Positions 1 through 13,940 of a stretch of DNA of 64,000 bases are shown here, piece by piece (position 1 is the stretch's first letter; each line of letters begins with the position of its first letter). The stretch lies in assembly GCA_030762175.1 (NCBI GenBank), contig CM060841.1, positions 6,971,501 through 7,035,500 of the forward strand, in the 5' to 3' direction. Source of the DNA: Metallyticus violacea (lineage: Eukaryota; Arthropoda; Insecta; Mantodea; Metallyticidae). The notes below the pieces were generated by a model, which had not been told where the DNA came from, searched no databases, and was given only the letters and a program-made list of their open reading frames with translations. A program made the translations under genes and the position numbers.

Positions 1-27
1 ACTTTCATTTTATTTATTTATTGCAAG

Positions 28-131
28 CTGATGACGATCCAAGAATGAGGCACTTGTCGCAGACAGTTGCCACGCCTACCGAGTGTAAATATGTAGCTTT
101 GGTCTATCAAGTAGATCATTTTGTATCATAG
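28..131 (+). CDS. Possible last coding exon of an unidentified gene
   Basis: A pyrimidine-rich tract ending in AG at 26-27 looks like a splice acceptor. It is followed by an open frame, entered after two bases of a split codon, that codes about 33 residues beginning DDDPRMRHLSQ and stops with TAG at 129-131. The stretch is less AT-rich than its surroundings, as expected of coding DNA. A polyadenylation hexamer lies at 557-562. I do not recognise the protein, and the rest of the gene would lie left of the window. It could be a chance open frame. Confidence 0.35.
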
Positions 132-556
132 TTATGTCACTCAACCAGCTTTTCCGTATTTACTGAGTACTAACGTATTTCAGCTGCAATCTCCCGCATT
201 CCCATTTAAAGAGGAGAAAAAAGCTTACTCTTTGTTGCATTATTTAGCTTTTTGGTTTCGGTACGCAAATGTAGATTTGTTGAAAATAGCACACTCGATA
301 TTTCAAGTAATTTTAATAATCGATAGTTTATTGCGTACCTATAATTTAATTTAACTAATGGTTTTGCGAACTTAGTTTTGAAAAACCAATTCCTGCGAAT
401 AGGGTAAATGATAACACTTTCTTTCATATGACTTAATTGCTAACGAGTGGCGCTTTTGCAAGTGTAAAATAGTGAAGATAGAGATGAAAATTATTTATCA
501 GTCAACTGCCGCATTGGAATTTTAGCATACATGACGTAGAGTCACATGCTTATGTA

Positions 557-562
557 AATAAA
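557..562 (+). terminator. Candidate polyadenylation signal AATAAA
   Basis: AATAAA lies about 425 bases after the TAG of the possible terminal exon at the window start. It fits the 3' end of that transcript, but the hexamer is common by chance in DNA this AT-rich. Confidence 0.25.
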
Positions 563-1830
563 GCTGATGAAAGGTTGCTGGAACGTGTTTACATTCTCCA
601 TTTGCTTTCACAGCTTAAATGAATTAGAAATTATCGAATATAATGCCGTTTGTATTTTATGCTAGGAATGATATGACATGGCAATGTGTGATATTTCTAC
701 TCATGAAATTACTACTAAATCAAAAAATAGTTTTCTCTTGTACACTAGAATTATAAAAAGTATTTATTATTGATCAAAATCGTTAATAAAATACTACATT
801 GCGGCACTAGTTGCACAATATTATAATAGCAACAATTGCGTAATAAAATTTTTTTCATTGTTAAAATATTATATTACTATAACATTAAACAAACAATCTA
901 TATATTACCGAAAACAGAATCAATTATTCATTTTCATTACAGGATACATAATTGATATCAAATTAATATTAACTATGAAATGAATTAGCATAACCTAATA
1001 GCCCTAACCCGTTCTGAAATGTGTATATGCCAATAATAATGCCTACTTACTTTTGTTTTAAATACCCTTAATACTTTCACTGTTCGCCCAATTAATGAAT
1101 CTGTCGTATTTCTTCCAATATAAAACTTTCTCGGTATTATTCATAATTCAGCTTGGTTTAAAATTTCTTGCGGAAAATCCATTTTCGCTAATAATACCAA
1201 ACAAACAATTTCAATCGATGCAATGACGTCACTAGTATAATAAAAGTTGCGAAAAGTAGTCATCAACTTCTGAGCAATTTATTAGAAAATCTACGTTAGT
1301 ATTAATTTTATTAGCATCCTTTTATAATTCTGGCATTTAAGTTGTTCCGAAATAGAAGTAAATGCTAATAATTTAGAAATGTTAATGTTTTCACATTTAT
1401 CTTTCATCTCCTTAGGAAAAAAATTGAGTTTGAAACTATTCTGCCGGGATTATAGCCTCCTCTCCCACGGAATGCAAATAACGCTAACAGCAGCCATGGA
1501 AATTCAAATCAGGTGGCCGGGAGCGTTTATCTTTTTGCTAAAACTGGGCATTGGTTCTCAATTGATCCTTCTTTGCTCCTTGAGATCATCGCAAAGATAA
1601 GAAAATGATCTCAAAATATTTTCAAGAAGGAACCACTTTTTCAAATTTATAAGGTACTGCAGATCATCCTACTCCTGTCTTGTTCAAAAGCAATTTTATT
1701 TTCCCTTCATTTTGTACTAGGATTAAAAATACATATTTTTCCCTTTAATAATTGAATACCATGACTATTTTATAATGGTGCAGGTCTGTAAGCTATTTCC
1801 GATTTAATAGAATTTATATAATCCGTGTCT

Positions 1831-1886
<56 letters not shown>

Positions 1887-2730
1887 TAATAAAATGACCC
1901 TTGTACAGTAGTTAAATTTTTGGACGAATGCTGGTAAGATTAAGTCTAGAGTTACATGGATTTTTCACACTCTATAAACCTGTTTAGCAAATGTTTACAT
2001 GAAAGAAAACTTTTGCTGTGCAAATTCCATTTCTTTTTGGTTCTCAATAATACAGTGTGATCTGCAATTCATTTTAATTTACATTTTTACCCATCTTTCT
2101 TGGACTAATGCAAAATACCATTTGTGTTCAACAAATAATATAAAGCTCCCCATTTCATCTAAATGGTAGATAAAAACCTAAAACATACTATTATTTTTCT
2201 CCTACTTAATCTGTTGCACAGATACTTGAAATGCATATAAAAAAACTTTCAAGTGTCCTTCATATTAATGTATCCAAATTTCTTTTATCACAACAAATCA
2301 CTGAAAAATTCTTTAGTTACAGTTCATGATGGTTATATTTGCTTCAAATAAGGTAATTACTTCTGATCTGCAGCAGCTTCTTTTTCTAAGAAAAGGAAAA
2401 GCTTATAATCTTACCTCTTTTAATGAAACTTAAGTAAATATTTTCTTCTAATGTACAAAGCAGTTATACTCACAGAGTCTGGTTTAGCAAAACCTTGAAG
2501 CTTTTAGTCAAGATGGCACCCCTTTGGTATTGTTTGTTATCAGAAGTAAATCAGGAATTTCAAAATCTTCCAGAACTATTTAATTTTTCTGAGAGCGCAA
2601 GGATGGGCTTGGGTAATTAGGCCTGAGGCATTATAAATTTCCTTTCTGATACTGTAAACAAATTATATTTGCACACCATATACATCTTGTTATGTGCTGG
2701 AGACTTTGGAATTTCTTTAGATCTTTCTTT
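563..2730. other. Intergenic stretch, no gene recognised
   Basis: AT-rich non-coding DNA. It holds an (AAT)n microsatellite at about 1831-1893 and a distinctly GC-richer block at about 1440-1600. No coding frame here looks real. Confidence 0.5.
1831..1893. repeat. (AAT)n microsatellite
   Basis: About 17 tandem ATA/AAT trinucleotides, slightly interrupted near the right end. Confidence 0.9.
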
Positions 2731-3003
2731 TGAGTAGTGCCCGTTTTTACTACTGAGGTATCACAGGTACCACAGGCGGTGGACACTGATGATTCACAAG
2801 ATGAAATGATAAATTGGAAAGGATTTTTTTTAAAGGAAGCAAACGTTGCAGGCCTAAGTTTAGGGTACCTCCCAGCATTTCCCATTTATGAGGACTGAGG
2901 AAAACCTGGCAAAAACCCGTCAGGGAGGACAGTCCTGGCGAGATTCGAACCCCAGACCTCCTGCTCAAGTCTATGCCTTAACGACCTTGACCACCTGTGG
3001 CAG
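2731..3003 (-). mobile_element. tRNA-derived SINE, family A (copy 1)
   Basis: On the minus strand this starts with a tRNA-like head: a weak A box related to TGGCCGAGG and a B box GGTTCGAATC at about 2942-2951. A conserved body follows (GGGAGGTACC-like block, CTAAACTTAGGCC). It ends near a motif resembling GGCACCACAGTAG. Seven more copies occur in the window. The A-box context resembles tRNA-Leu or tRNA-Ser. No coding capacity. Confidence 0.8.
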
Positions 3004-3577
3004 TACCTAATAATTGGATACATAGCTACAGATTCACCCATTGCCTCAAGCACAACTATTTCCTTTTGCATGAAGCATGACTTTGTTTGCTATGAAAAAA
3101 ATGTGTGAACCTACTAGACACATAATGGGTAAATAATTTGTGGATTAAAAAAAAATCAGAACTCTTACACTACATTAAGTTACCATCAACATATATTTTT
3201 AATTTACTGTTCAAGCTTTCTAAGTTAAGGCAATAGTATAACATTATAATGTTCAATGATAAGTTTTAGGTTGGTTAATAGCAAAGAGAGGGAATTCTGA
3301 CTAAAACCTTTCACTGTTTCTTACATAATTAGCTCATACTGCATCATTTGAAATTGATACTATAAAAAGTGTTAACCATTTATGTTGGTTAGAGCTCTGT
3401 GAACTGTTTACATTCCTCCTATTAGTGTCTTCCTAACCAGCCTGACTCTTTACCAAACATAACACTAGTTTGTCCATGTAAGGATTCCAGCCAAAGGCAC
3501 AAACACAGAACCAACCTTGAAAGGGTGCATTATTAATGGTCATAAACAAAGTAAAACCATATGTGGTTACAATTCAG

Positions 3578-3927
3578 TAAATTATAATTAATCCGTTGTC
3601 GAACACTCTTATGCTTCATTTATTTTTAAATACGGTGGGACTGGTTTCCAAGAGACATCCTCTCCATCTTCAACCAAATTGACGACTGGTACAAAAAACT
3701 AACATCTATGAGGACCTGTGACTCTGTCATGGTGATGTTTTTTTCTTTATAAACTGGAAATTGGTATTATTGGCTTTTTGAAACCGGTCCCACGGTATTT
3801 AAAAGTAAGTGAAGCATACGAGTGTGTTAGACAACAGCTTAATTATAATTTAAATTTAACAAGCTTCACTGTGTCGTTCCTACAGAATTTTTTAAAAATG
3901 TCTTATTTTTCAAAAGTTCTTAAATAA
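3578..3927. mobile_element. Penelope-derived fold-back element with 12-bp target duplication
   Basis: Two inverted arms, about 3590-3665 and 3780-3835, share the block GAACACTCTTATGCTTCA or its complement with the terminal repeats of the other Penelope-like copies. The whole is flanked by the direct repeat GTTACAATTCAG at 3566-3577 and 3928-3939. The left arm, read on the minus strand, keeps a hammerhead-like core: TTGAAGA, an imperfect stem, then GAAA with GTC downstream. There is no coding part. I infer an internally deleted Penelope-like retroelement. Confidence 0.65.
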
Positions 3928-3939
3928 GTTACAATTCAG

Positions 3940-4513
3940 GTTAAGCAGATGTAACTCTCCCTTTCTCACTTGTTGCTAGCTTGATAATGCTTACACTCAT
4001 ATACTGTCAGCAGTTCTCGGTGCTAAACAATGATAGTTCCTTCCTTCCTTGGCCATTGGCCGTCAGCATATAAAAAAATATAAATAAAAATAAAAAAACT
4101 TTATTTATCATTAACTTTTACTCTGAATTTAATTTTACAAAGAATGTGTACTCCAGTATCATGTTTTGCATCTTTATTACATTTACTTTTCAGGTTTAAT
4201 GTTTTGTCTATTTGCTTCATATTAAACAATATAAACATTATATTACATACAAAGATGATGTCAGAAACAACTGGGTTACAGATATACGAGAGATAAGTCA
4301 AAGTAATGGCAACAATTTTTTCTTGCAAATAAGGGACAACACGAAATATCTAAGATATACTATTAAAGTGTATGGAATGTACTTTCAAAATGTACTTACA
4401 TTCCATACAGTTGCTAGATGTGAGCACAGCTGCATGTTCAGTTGTCCAAAGCTGCAGCTGAAAAATCTGATTTCCTTCATAGCTATTAGTTAAAGCAAAT
4501 AATTTTAACCACG
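3940..4513. other. Intergenic stretch, nothing recognised
   Basis: AT-rich sequence with an A-rich run at about 4070-4100. No gene or known repeat recognised. Confidence 0.4.
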
Positions 4514-4590
4514 AATGCCTGGTAGCTCAGTAGATTAAAGTATCCTGCTATTGATGTGAAGGTCCTGGGTTCAAATCCCCATGGGGAAAT
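4514..4590 (+). repeat. tRNA-like sequence (tRNA pseudogene or SINE head)
   Basis: GGTAGCTCAGTAGA at 4521-4534 matches a tRNA D-arm/A box, and GGTTCAAATCC at 4568-4578 matches the B box. A T run at about 4591-4600 could terminate Pol III. The acceptor and anticodon stems do not pair well, so it is probably a decayed tRNA copy or the head of a third SINE family rather than a working tRNA gene. Confidence 0.5.
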
Positions 4591-4600
4591 GTTTTTTTTT

Positions 4601-6397
4601 CCCTTACTTGTAATCTCATTTTCTCTCGTAATAAATGTTACTTATTTTAAAACAATTTTTAACTCATTTTTTTTAATCTGTTAGGTTAGAGAAGGAGCAA
4701 GTGAGAATATTGCCTCAGCTTCCCTATTCACCTACATGGATTCAAATGCCTTCATTTTGTTCCTTAAGATCAAAAAATCATAAGCAGCAGTTTTAATTTG
4801 ATAAAGAGGCCGTTGGAGTGTACAAGAATATTGAAATTACAACTACAAAGAAGCTTGGACTTAGATGCAATACAGTGGTTTTGAAAAGTCGTAATACTTG
4901 CTTTGTAAATAAAATTACTTTCTGAGCAACTAAAAACTCATATATATTAAGTTGAATATGCATATTTTTAAATGCTAATGAAGTTTTAAAAAAGTTTGTA
5001 TTTAGCTCATCAGACTGCAATAATGTGCAAATATTTACTTTAGGCAAAATCGAATGGAACTGAAACACCAATGGAACTGGAGAAGATAATTTGATACAAT
5101 CAAGAAATTTATATACTACTGTGCAGTCAGCAAAGCTTTCCCCTGTGGGGTAGGGTTTTTCCTATGAGCAAGTGCCCACTATTTTGCTGTGCCATGGAGG
5201 GGGTAACAAGCCTACTTGCTTATTTATTGACCTTGCTGGCTGAGTGTTGTAGAGTAGTTCTTCCCAGATATTATGCCTTGTGCTTAGAACAGCACACAGT
5301 TTCTTTATGTATGATTCATATGTGAATCAATTAGTGGTGAAACAATTATAGGATCAATTTTTTTGAGCATACAGCTGATTCTGTTACTTATGTGAATACC
5401 ATACTAACACTCCTTTTTTTAGAGAATTAACGAATATGGGGCTTGATCATGCATTTTTATCACCAGGTCTGTCATTCTGACACTGTGAATAGTTCCAAGA
5501 GAGCAATTCACAATGTGTTTCCAATATACAGAGTTATTAGTAGGGATTTGTGGCCCCTGAGTCCCTTGATTTAACAAACTGCAATTATTATCTCTGAGGT
5601 AAATTAAAAAACGCTGTGTACAAGACAACTTTGCACATCATACAAGAAATATAACACTCATCAGGAAATTGTTTGCATTTCTCAAAATGGACTCCAGCAA
5701 GTGAGATGCCAAAAAATGTGGAAAATGAACACAGGCAGTTTTAACACTTTGTGTAATTATTTGGTAAATAATGAGTCTTAAATTGGTTTGTGTATTGTTG
5801 TATGGTTGGTTTGTTTGTTTTATTGTTTTACCCTTCTGCTAATAACTGAAATTTGGCTGGCAGGCTATCTGGCCAATGATCAGTGCAGTTGCCCATAGGC
5901 AAAACACTCTAGGGGAAAGCAAAACTGATTGCAGGGTACTTAATACAATGCTAATATCTTCTAAGCATAAAGCTATGCTTACAATAAAAGCTTAAAATTA
6001 TATATATATTTTTATATCTTTTAATGATCCCTGTGCATTACAATTACTTTAAAAATTATGAACACTTTGAATCATAAACATAGGAGAGGAGGTACTGTTT
6101 GCCTCATCACTCTTTACACTGAAAATATGAGTATGAAAGATATTAGATATTTGTTCACAGAATGAAAACATAACTGCCTTTGCAACACACATTATGCTTT
6201 AGAGCTTAACTGCATTAGCTAAAATATATTGAACATCACCTCGTTTTCCACTCACAAACAGTTAAATACTGAGTGCCAACTTCATTGAGTCATGGCTTTA
6301 CAAATGGTGTGATTAAAAAATTAATAATTTGTTGAATTATCATTGGTACAGAGTGATGCAACTATGACCAGTCAACTTTCTCACATCTTAAACAATA
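4601..6397. other. Intergenic stretch beyond the CHK2 3' end
   Basis: AT-rich, with only short, unconvincing open frames and no repeat I can name. The CHK2 transcript probably ends at the right edge of this stretch. Confidence 0.4.
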
Positions 6398-6403
6398 TTT
6401 ATT
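6398..6403 (-). terminator. Candidate CHK2 polyadenylation signal
   Basis: AATAAA on the minus strand, about 250 bases after the CHK2 stop codon. This is a plausible 3' UTR length. Other A/T hexamers nearby could serve instead. Confidence 0.3.
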
Positions 6404-6651
6404 TTCATTTTTTGGAATAATGTTTACCAATGCCCTGTCATCATTCATAAAGTAACTCAATACAAAGTGCTTAAAGCACTACAGGCACAAAAATAGTCTT
6501 ACACAATCACTAGGAACTTGTACTTATAAAGATACTTATCAAAGGTACACTTAATGAAAAATGCATTGAGGTACATGGAAAAAACTTATAAAAAAACAAT
6601 AGTTATATAATTATCAATAAATCAAACTCCTGCTCAGGAGCATTTTGTACT

Positions 6652-6783
6652 TTAACTTTCAAAAGTAGCATCTGACTCAAGTCTTTTCCTTTTTAGTGGT
6701 GGGCTGCAGTCCAGTGGAGCAATGTTCTCTGCATCTGGGCTTATTTTCATTAGCTCCTTAGCCTCTTTAATCATAGCTCTATC
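6652..6783 (-). CDS. CHEK2: CHK2 coding exon 8 (C-terminal tail, stop)
   Basis: Acceptor CTTACAG ends at 6784. The exon is entered in phase 0 and codes residues 422-464, starting [12 protein letters not shown]. It ends with an acidic stretch, the basic cluster PPLKRKRLE (likely nuclear localisation signal, as at the human CHK2 C-terminus) and TAA at 6652-6654. Confidence 0.9.
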   Translation of the reverse strand, partial: DRAMIKEAKELMKISPDAENIAPLDCSPPLKRKRLESDATFES

Positions 6784-9700
6784 CTGTAAGCACAGCAAAC
6801 AATTAGTATCATTTTTAAAATTAACATGGCTCACATCTTATGATGTAAGATATAAAAGATTTATTGCTATATCATGCAATCTTATTGCATGAAGAAAGAT
6901 TCTGTTCTGCATTAATAAAAGTAGTAGGGAGTTAAACAAATTACATTTTATAAAACAAGTTCAAATAAACCTGAACATATAGTCAATTCAAGTGGTCCTA
7001 GCCTTAATATTGGCATTTCAACTTGCAATTCTGAAGTATAAAATTGCAGCAGAAATATAGTGAAATTATTTACATGAAGTAGTTCTGTATGTAGCAGGAC
7101 TAAGCTTAAGAATTTCAGTCATTTTAGTACTGCATGGTGAGTGTTTAGTCATTATTCATAAGATATTTCCAGAAAAAATCTTTTTTTTTTTTTTTTTTTG
7201 GCTCTGTATGAGCAGGGGATAAATTATTTATTAAATATTATGAAAATAGCTCTTTATATATAATGAATATATAAAAACTTAATAATTAAAAATATTTAGG
7301 GTTATGTCAACTTTAACACTCTTATTGCTCCACTTACTTGTTATAAAATGTGGTATGGTTTCAAAGACCTTTGTCTTCATCCTCAGCCACAGAAAGACTG
7401 GTTGGAGACTCCACTGGACTATGTAAAAGTGAGGTTCTGCTCTTGTGGTATTTTGATGAACTTAAAGTTGGTGTTTTCTTCCCCTGGGATGTTGAAGTTC
7501 ATTAAACGATCTTTATTATATTTGAGAACGTAAATTTTCTCCCATGTAGCCAACTCTGTACGCCCCTGTACTGCTTTTAACAGTTCCACTTTTTAATAAT
7601 GTTATAATTTTTTGTTCAAAAGTGATATGCCACCACCGACCTATCCATCTGTTTGAATTTTACGTTCCTAAGATGTTCCTCCTTGTTTTTTCAATATAAA
7701 TCTTTTCACACTCTGCACAAGTTATTTTATAAATACCTGCTTTTTTCTCCTGTGGGGTACCTTCATCAATTATCCTTTAGGATATTTTTTAAATTAAATT
7801 TATTGACAAGGTGCCAGTCTTATATTCAAATCTTAAAAATATTTTGAAATTTTTTCATTGCCCTTAGATGATATGTAAGTTTTTTTAAAAATCAGCTTTT
7901 CCTTATCTGCCAATAGCGTAGTGGTATCTTTAATAAGTTTCTTCCTTTGGAACTTTTTTACTTTTTTGTGTACTAATCTCTTATTAAAATCATTTAAAAT
8001 CGCAATTTTTTCTATCTTTTTATATTCTCTTTTAAATTGTTCTTTATTAATTGGTAAATTAACATGTTGGTGCATCAAACTAATAAAAACTGCATATTTA
8101 TGTGTTATGAGATTAAACCATCTGTTTTATTGTGATTATCTGTCTGTGTGTCCTTCCTATATATCCCAAAGCTCAGATTCTCATGGCTCTTCATTATTTT
8201 AACATCTAAAAAAGGCAACATGTTATCCATTTCTGTTTCATAAGTAAAAGAAATATTTCTATCCTGTATATTCCAGAGTTTTAAGGCATCATCAATCAAT
8301 TATTTGTTCACCATGGAAAAAATGTCATCGACATATCTATACAAAAATATATGGAAAGGCAGAAGCGATGTATGTTTCAAATTTGCTCATAAAATGGTTA
8401 GCTTAAAAAGGAGTTCATAAAAATATCACCAAAGCAGAACCTGACTTTTACATAGTCCAGTGGAGTCTCCGACCATGGTTGAGGATGAAGACAAAGGCCT
8501 TCGAAACTGGTACCACATTTTATAATAAGTGGAGCAATAAGAGTGTTTAGGTCCACATAACCCTAAATGTTTTTATAATCATACAACTGGCTTCACAGTG
8601 ACAGTTCCTTATATAGTTTTTAAATATAAAAACTTATTTGCAGATGGAAGTTAGAAAATGATTTTTAAAACAATATTAAAAGGTAATGTTCCACATTGAT
8701 ACATTGCTAAAAATCATGTGCCCAAGTTGCCAATATTCTGGTAAGACTGGAATGCTTAGTTATCTTCCTAGCCAACAAATATGAATTTTAACATCCTCAA
8801 CAAGAAACTTTCTCAAACTTTTAAAATTAAAATAATATTAAGCGACTGTGATACACGATTATGATCACATAATTCTGGCAGCCTAATACATTACAGTAGA
8901 GCATCGATTCATCGTTTTTGGAGGAACCAGGTTAAAAAAACAATAGATACAGCATTTTCTTCTTTTCTTTACATGCAAAATAACGAATTTTCCACTTTAA
9001 CACATTCTGTTGCTCACTACCATAATTCTCATGTATGTAAGATATTAGATAATATGCTCTCAGAGATTCGGCAAACGTCGGCACGACTTCGGTTGCTGTA
9101 TCTTCCCCATGTCACAAACACTTGCTACTCCTCCCATCTCGTCGCACATTTCATCAACACTTTGAACGCAACAGGTGACAACATGCTCGTCCACTGTGAC
9201 AACACTGGTAGGTGTCAAAACTGAGGCAACGAAACTCTGGCCCTTCTTCGCATCGTCTATCATCATTCCGTTGATCCAAAAGTATCGGCAACTACGGAGA
9301 GTTCGAGTCACGCATGATCTGAGAAAGCGGACTGACGGGAGGAAGCCTATGCGAGAAATAAACAGCGGCTCTCCTGCTTCGGATCAGACATTACGCGAAT
9401 TCTCTGTACATGCAAAAATCCAGCTTCAATTACTCCAGTTTATAAACGATCGTTGGAGGATAGAATTTCCTTGGAATTGATATTTTTGAAAACGAATAAT
9501 GCGGGAAAACGATACCTTGGGGGACGATGAATGCGGGTGTTATTTATATAAGTTATAATGTAAAATGTTTGGGACCGCATAAATTGAACGATACATCCAG
9601 AACAACCTTGATTGTGGGAATGATAGATGGAGGTTCCCAATGTAATGTTTTTGAATGGATTCTTCAATATTTGCATTACATTACACGTAAGTTTCATTTT

Positions 9701-12700
9701 TCTTTCCTAATAAAGGCCTGCTTCAAATAAATGAATGTAAATAGTGAATACCAAACAAAAAAATGTCATTTAAAACTTTCCTATTGAGTCTTTCATGATT
9801 TTTTTTTGCCCATTTCAACGTAACTGGCAGGTTAGCAGTTCGAGCAGTACTCCTGGCAAACTGGATGTCATATTTGTGCAACTAATTTATGATCTGGCAA
9901 TTTCAATTACAATAAAAATAAGCATGCACCTTATAACGGGTGATGTTGGAAATGTCATATTGGGTCACTAACCAATATTTCTGGCATCTTTTTAGAAAAA
10001 TTTTCATTCATACAGATCACTTCATCTTGCAAAACTGAGTCAATTTCTCGCCTAGATATTTTCTTTCAGTTCAGCTCTTTCAATGTGTAGGAATTTGTTT
10101 CATGCACTATTTTTCAAGTTCCCCCATAAATAAAAATTATACTGTCAGTATGTAATTCCTGTATCTTTCTGCATTTATAGTATTCTCAAAAAAGTTAGTC
10201 CTTAGTGTGAATTTACGAACTCCACTTACATTTCTTGTCATGCAAGGGGATTTCATGTACAAAATCAGGTTTTTTTGTACTGTTATTTTCCATCAAACAT
10301 GACCACATACGAGGGCTGTTCAATAAAGAATGTTCATAATTTTTCTATAGGCATACCTTCTTGTACTAAAAATTTAACTTTACAATATTTTGTTAGCTTT
10401 ATGCATAATGTACACACAATACTACTTTCATAATGGTCACTTCCAGATCCCACCTGTGAGAGTTGTGCAAGTTGAGACATTTTCAGTTCCGCCAACAGAA
10501 AATTGATGGTTACACATGAACAATATGCTGCTCTGAAAGTCTGCCTTCAGCTCAACAAATCACTGGCTGAAGCCTATACAATGTTACAAGAGGCCTATGG
10601 AGAGTTTGTTCTTCCCTTTAGCACAGCTTGAATATTGTTTAAAAAGGGCAGGCAAGCAATTTCAAAGAAAAGTGAACTCCACTGCAGTTTATGCTCTAAC
10701 AGAAGAAAATATTAACAATGTTGCTGTTATTGTAAGCGAGATTTGTAGAATAGCATTTTTTTTTTTTTTGAGTAGTGTTTAACGCCCGTTTTCACTGCTG
10801 AGGCACCACAGGCGGTGGACACTGATGATACATGAGATGAAATGATAAATTGGGAAAGGATATTTTTTTTTAAGGAAGGAAGCGTTCCAGGCCTAAGTTT
10901 AGGTACCTCCCCGGCATTTGCCAGTTATGAAGACTGAGGAAAACCTGGAAAAAACCCCAGTCAGGGAGGACGGTCCTGGCGGGATTCGAACCGCAGACCT
11001 CCCGCTCACGAGTCCGTGCCTTAACGACCTCGGCCACCCGTGGCGGTTTGAATAGCATTAAGAACACTTAAGTTCTGTGTGGAAATCTCCATAAAAAAAA
11101 AAAAGTTCTGAGCAAGTTATGGTCATTTCATTTTTTGATATTCAAGGAATGGTTTAACAGCATATCCGTAACTGCACATTACTACAGAGGTGTTCTGAAA
11201 ATTTTCAAGGCCCTATCCCATGCATTTCTTGCATCAAGCTGGATGTTGCACCATGATAATGCATGGCTATACATTGCAAATGCTGCTGAATATCTTAGAA
11301 TGTGAATGTGTCCCTCACCCTCCTTATAGTTTAGGTGTATGAAGTATATGGACTTCTTCCTTTTCTGCAAATTAAAGAAACACTATCTAAGGAGACATTT
11401 TTCATAATAAGAAGCAGTGGTGAAGGCAGTTCTGAATAACTTGTCAAAAAATGGTTTCCAGTAGGTCTTTGAAGACTTGCAGAAATGCTGGGACAGGCAC
11501 ACTGCATAATTCTTTATTGAACAGCTTTCATAGACAGTTTATAAGTAGTGCACTGATTTGTTGATATACGGACACTCTTTATCATCTCATGTCATCAGCA
11601 TTGCATTTAATTCAGGGCATGAAATGGCTGATCAATTTTGCTCAGAGGCCTCTTCTTTCAGGCTTGAGGTTCTTTATCGTGCCATAAATCTACAACACGA
11701 GACCCACGACTTTACTTCCCTTCTGAAGGAAGATATATTTAGGATTTTTACATCTGAAAATATCCATCGACTTGGTCAGAATTGAACCCATGGTCTTGGG
11801 TTTAGTAGTGCACTGAGAGCCAGCACTCTACATTATGTAGATGACGATGGAGAGTAGGGTGACAATGAATCAGTAGCAGAATGAATGGCAGGGGAGAAAC
11901 CACAGAACCTGGAGAAATCCTATCCAGATGCCACTTTCTACTACATTATTCAATTTCACATTTCATTTTCATGGTTGGAGGGTTTGGAAATTCTCATGTG
12001 CATGCAATCTACTGCACCTATTGCAGTAAAAAAGCTAACCTTATTGATAGCTAGTTTCAGCTATTCTCACAGAGTTGGAAGGAATTTTAAACAAAACATG
12101 AGAGATGTAAGAGTCCTGGAAAGAGTAGTTTGGTGAATTCCTTTTTCTTCACTAATAATTCCATTCTGGAATGGAATTCAGAGTCTACCACACATCTTTT
12201 GACCATAATTCCAATAAAATATTTGACAACTATTCAATATTTGTTTCTGTCTTATAAATCACTTATCTGATGGTTTCCTTCATCCTTTAAAATTTTTTCT
12301 AATTTGAATTTGTACAAAAAAAGTGCAATAATTCTCTTTACATTTATTATTTAACTAAGCAAAAGCCAAGAGAAATGCATGCTAAGATTTTTATTAGAAT
12401 AAATTAAGAAGTAAATGTTTTACTATGTGATTTATGCATTTTAATCTTTGCCAATACTTAGGCTAGAAGCAAAACCTAAGCATGAGCTGCTGCATCAAGT
12501 TTTCGCTGCATACAGTTCTTAGCATACATTTACTATGGTTTTATGTATATGCTCCAAAGTCTCTGAATATTGGATTTTCTCACACCTGTTAGAATTTTAA
12601 AATTAAACATTTTGCCTTTTCTTTCATATTTGACAAATAAACAGATATTTTACCATTGCCAATTAAATAAAACCACTGCCTTTTATTCAATAACTCCTTT

Positions 12701-13846
12701 AAGAAACTTAACAGAATGAAGAATTATCATGTATGAACCATTGTACCATGCTATCTGATCAACTCTGCTTAACTTTGCTGTTCCTGCTATTTGTCTGCTG
12801 TAGCATACTGCACATATGCAACTAAAATTGCCTATGCACAAAGAGCATATGATGGCACCACCAGTCTGTGATGCTATTATAAGAACCTAGAGGATCTACA
12901 GTATGGCACAAGTAACAAAAGAATGGTTATGGATCAGTTGAAGAGCAACATATTTGCGGCCGAGTTAGAAAAAAATAGCTCCATAGTCCTCACTTCTATT
13001 AAAATGAGGCCAGTACCTGACAGATTTTTTTACAAACACTTTGCATTATTTTTCTATTTGTGGCCAAGTTAGAAAAAAATAGCTCCATAGTCCCCACTTC
13101 TATTAAAATGAGGCCAGTATCTCAAATCAGTCTGACAGATTTTTTACAAACACTTTGCATTATTTTTCTATTAAGTTTAATGCATATAAAACTGCATTTG
13201 ACTTCAGTTATCACTAAACCTTGGATTTTTAGGCCTATGTTTATTTAGTTCCTATAGGACAATGTGCAAAATAATTGCATTTGCAATTTATGGAAAACGA
13301 TACTCATTGAGAGAGATTTTATAGTGCCTAAAATGACCTAAAATAGCAGTCAGTGCCTATTTCTGCCTTTTTGGGCCTAAAACTGCTTAAACAAATAATT
13401 TTTAAGCATGACTGTAGTTATTAAATTTGTTTCATGTATGGAATGGCACTACAGTGCCATGCGAAGTTTACAGGCAAATTCGTGTCAACAATGATAAGCT
13501 AATGATTCACAGCTAACCATGCCAATAATTGACATGCTTCTGATTGATATTTTAACTACACCCATGTTAATTGGTTTAATGTTAGTGTAGAATACATAGT
13601 TTAACTTAATTTCTAGCCCACTCTAGGGTGAAGAGAAACAATGTCAAAATGTAAGTATTCAAAAGTTTCTTTAATTCATTCCTGGCTAGTGGATTGTAAT
13701 GATCTTATATGTGATGGGAAAATCATTTTTGTTGTTTATGTAACAAATAGGTAAGAATTAGATGCTAAGAACATTTACTTTGTTACGGTAGGCAAACCAG
13801 TAACCAATTTTTAAGAAAGGTAAAATTATAGATCTTTCCTTCTTTG

Positions 13847-13940
<94 letters not shown>

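Noticed and set aside
2631..3071. Several short frames at 2.6-3.1 kb and similar ones at 10.9, 33.8 and 61.0 kb
   Set aside because: All fall inside family A SINE copies and reflect the shared repeat sequence, not proteins.
4514..4590. A functional tRNA gene
   Set aside because: A and B boxes are present, but the acceptor and anticodon stems do not pair.
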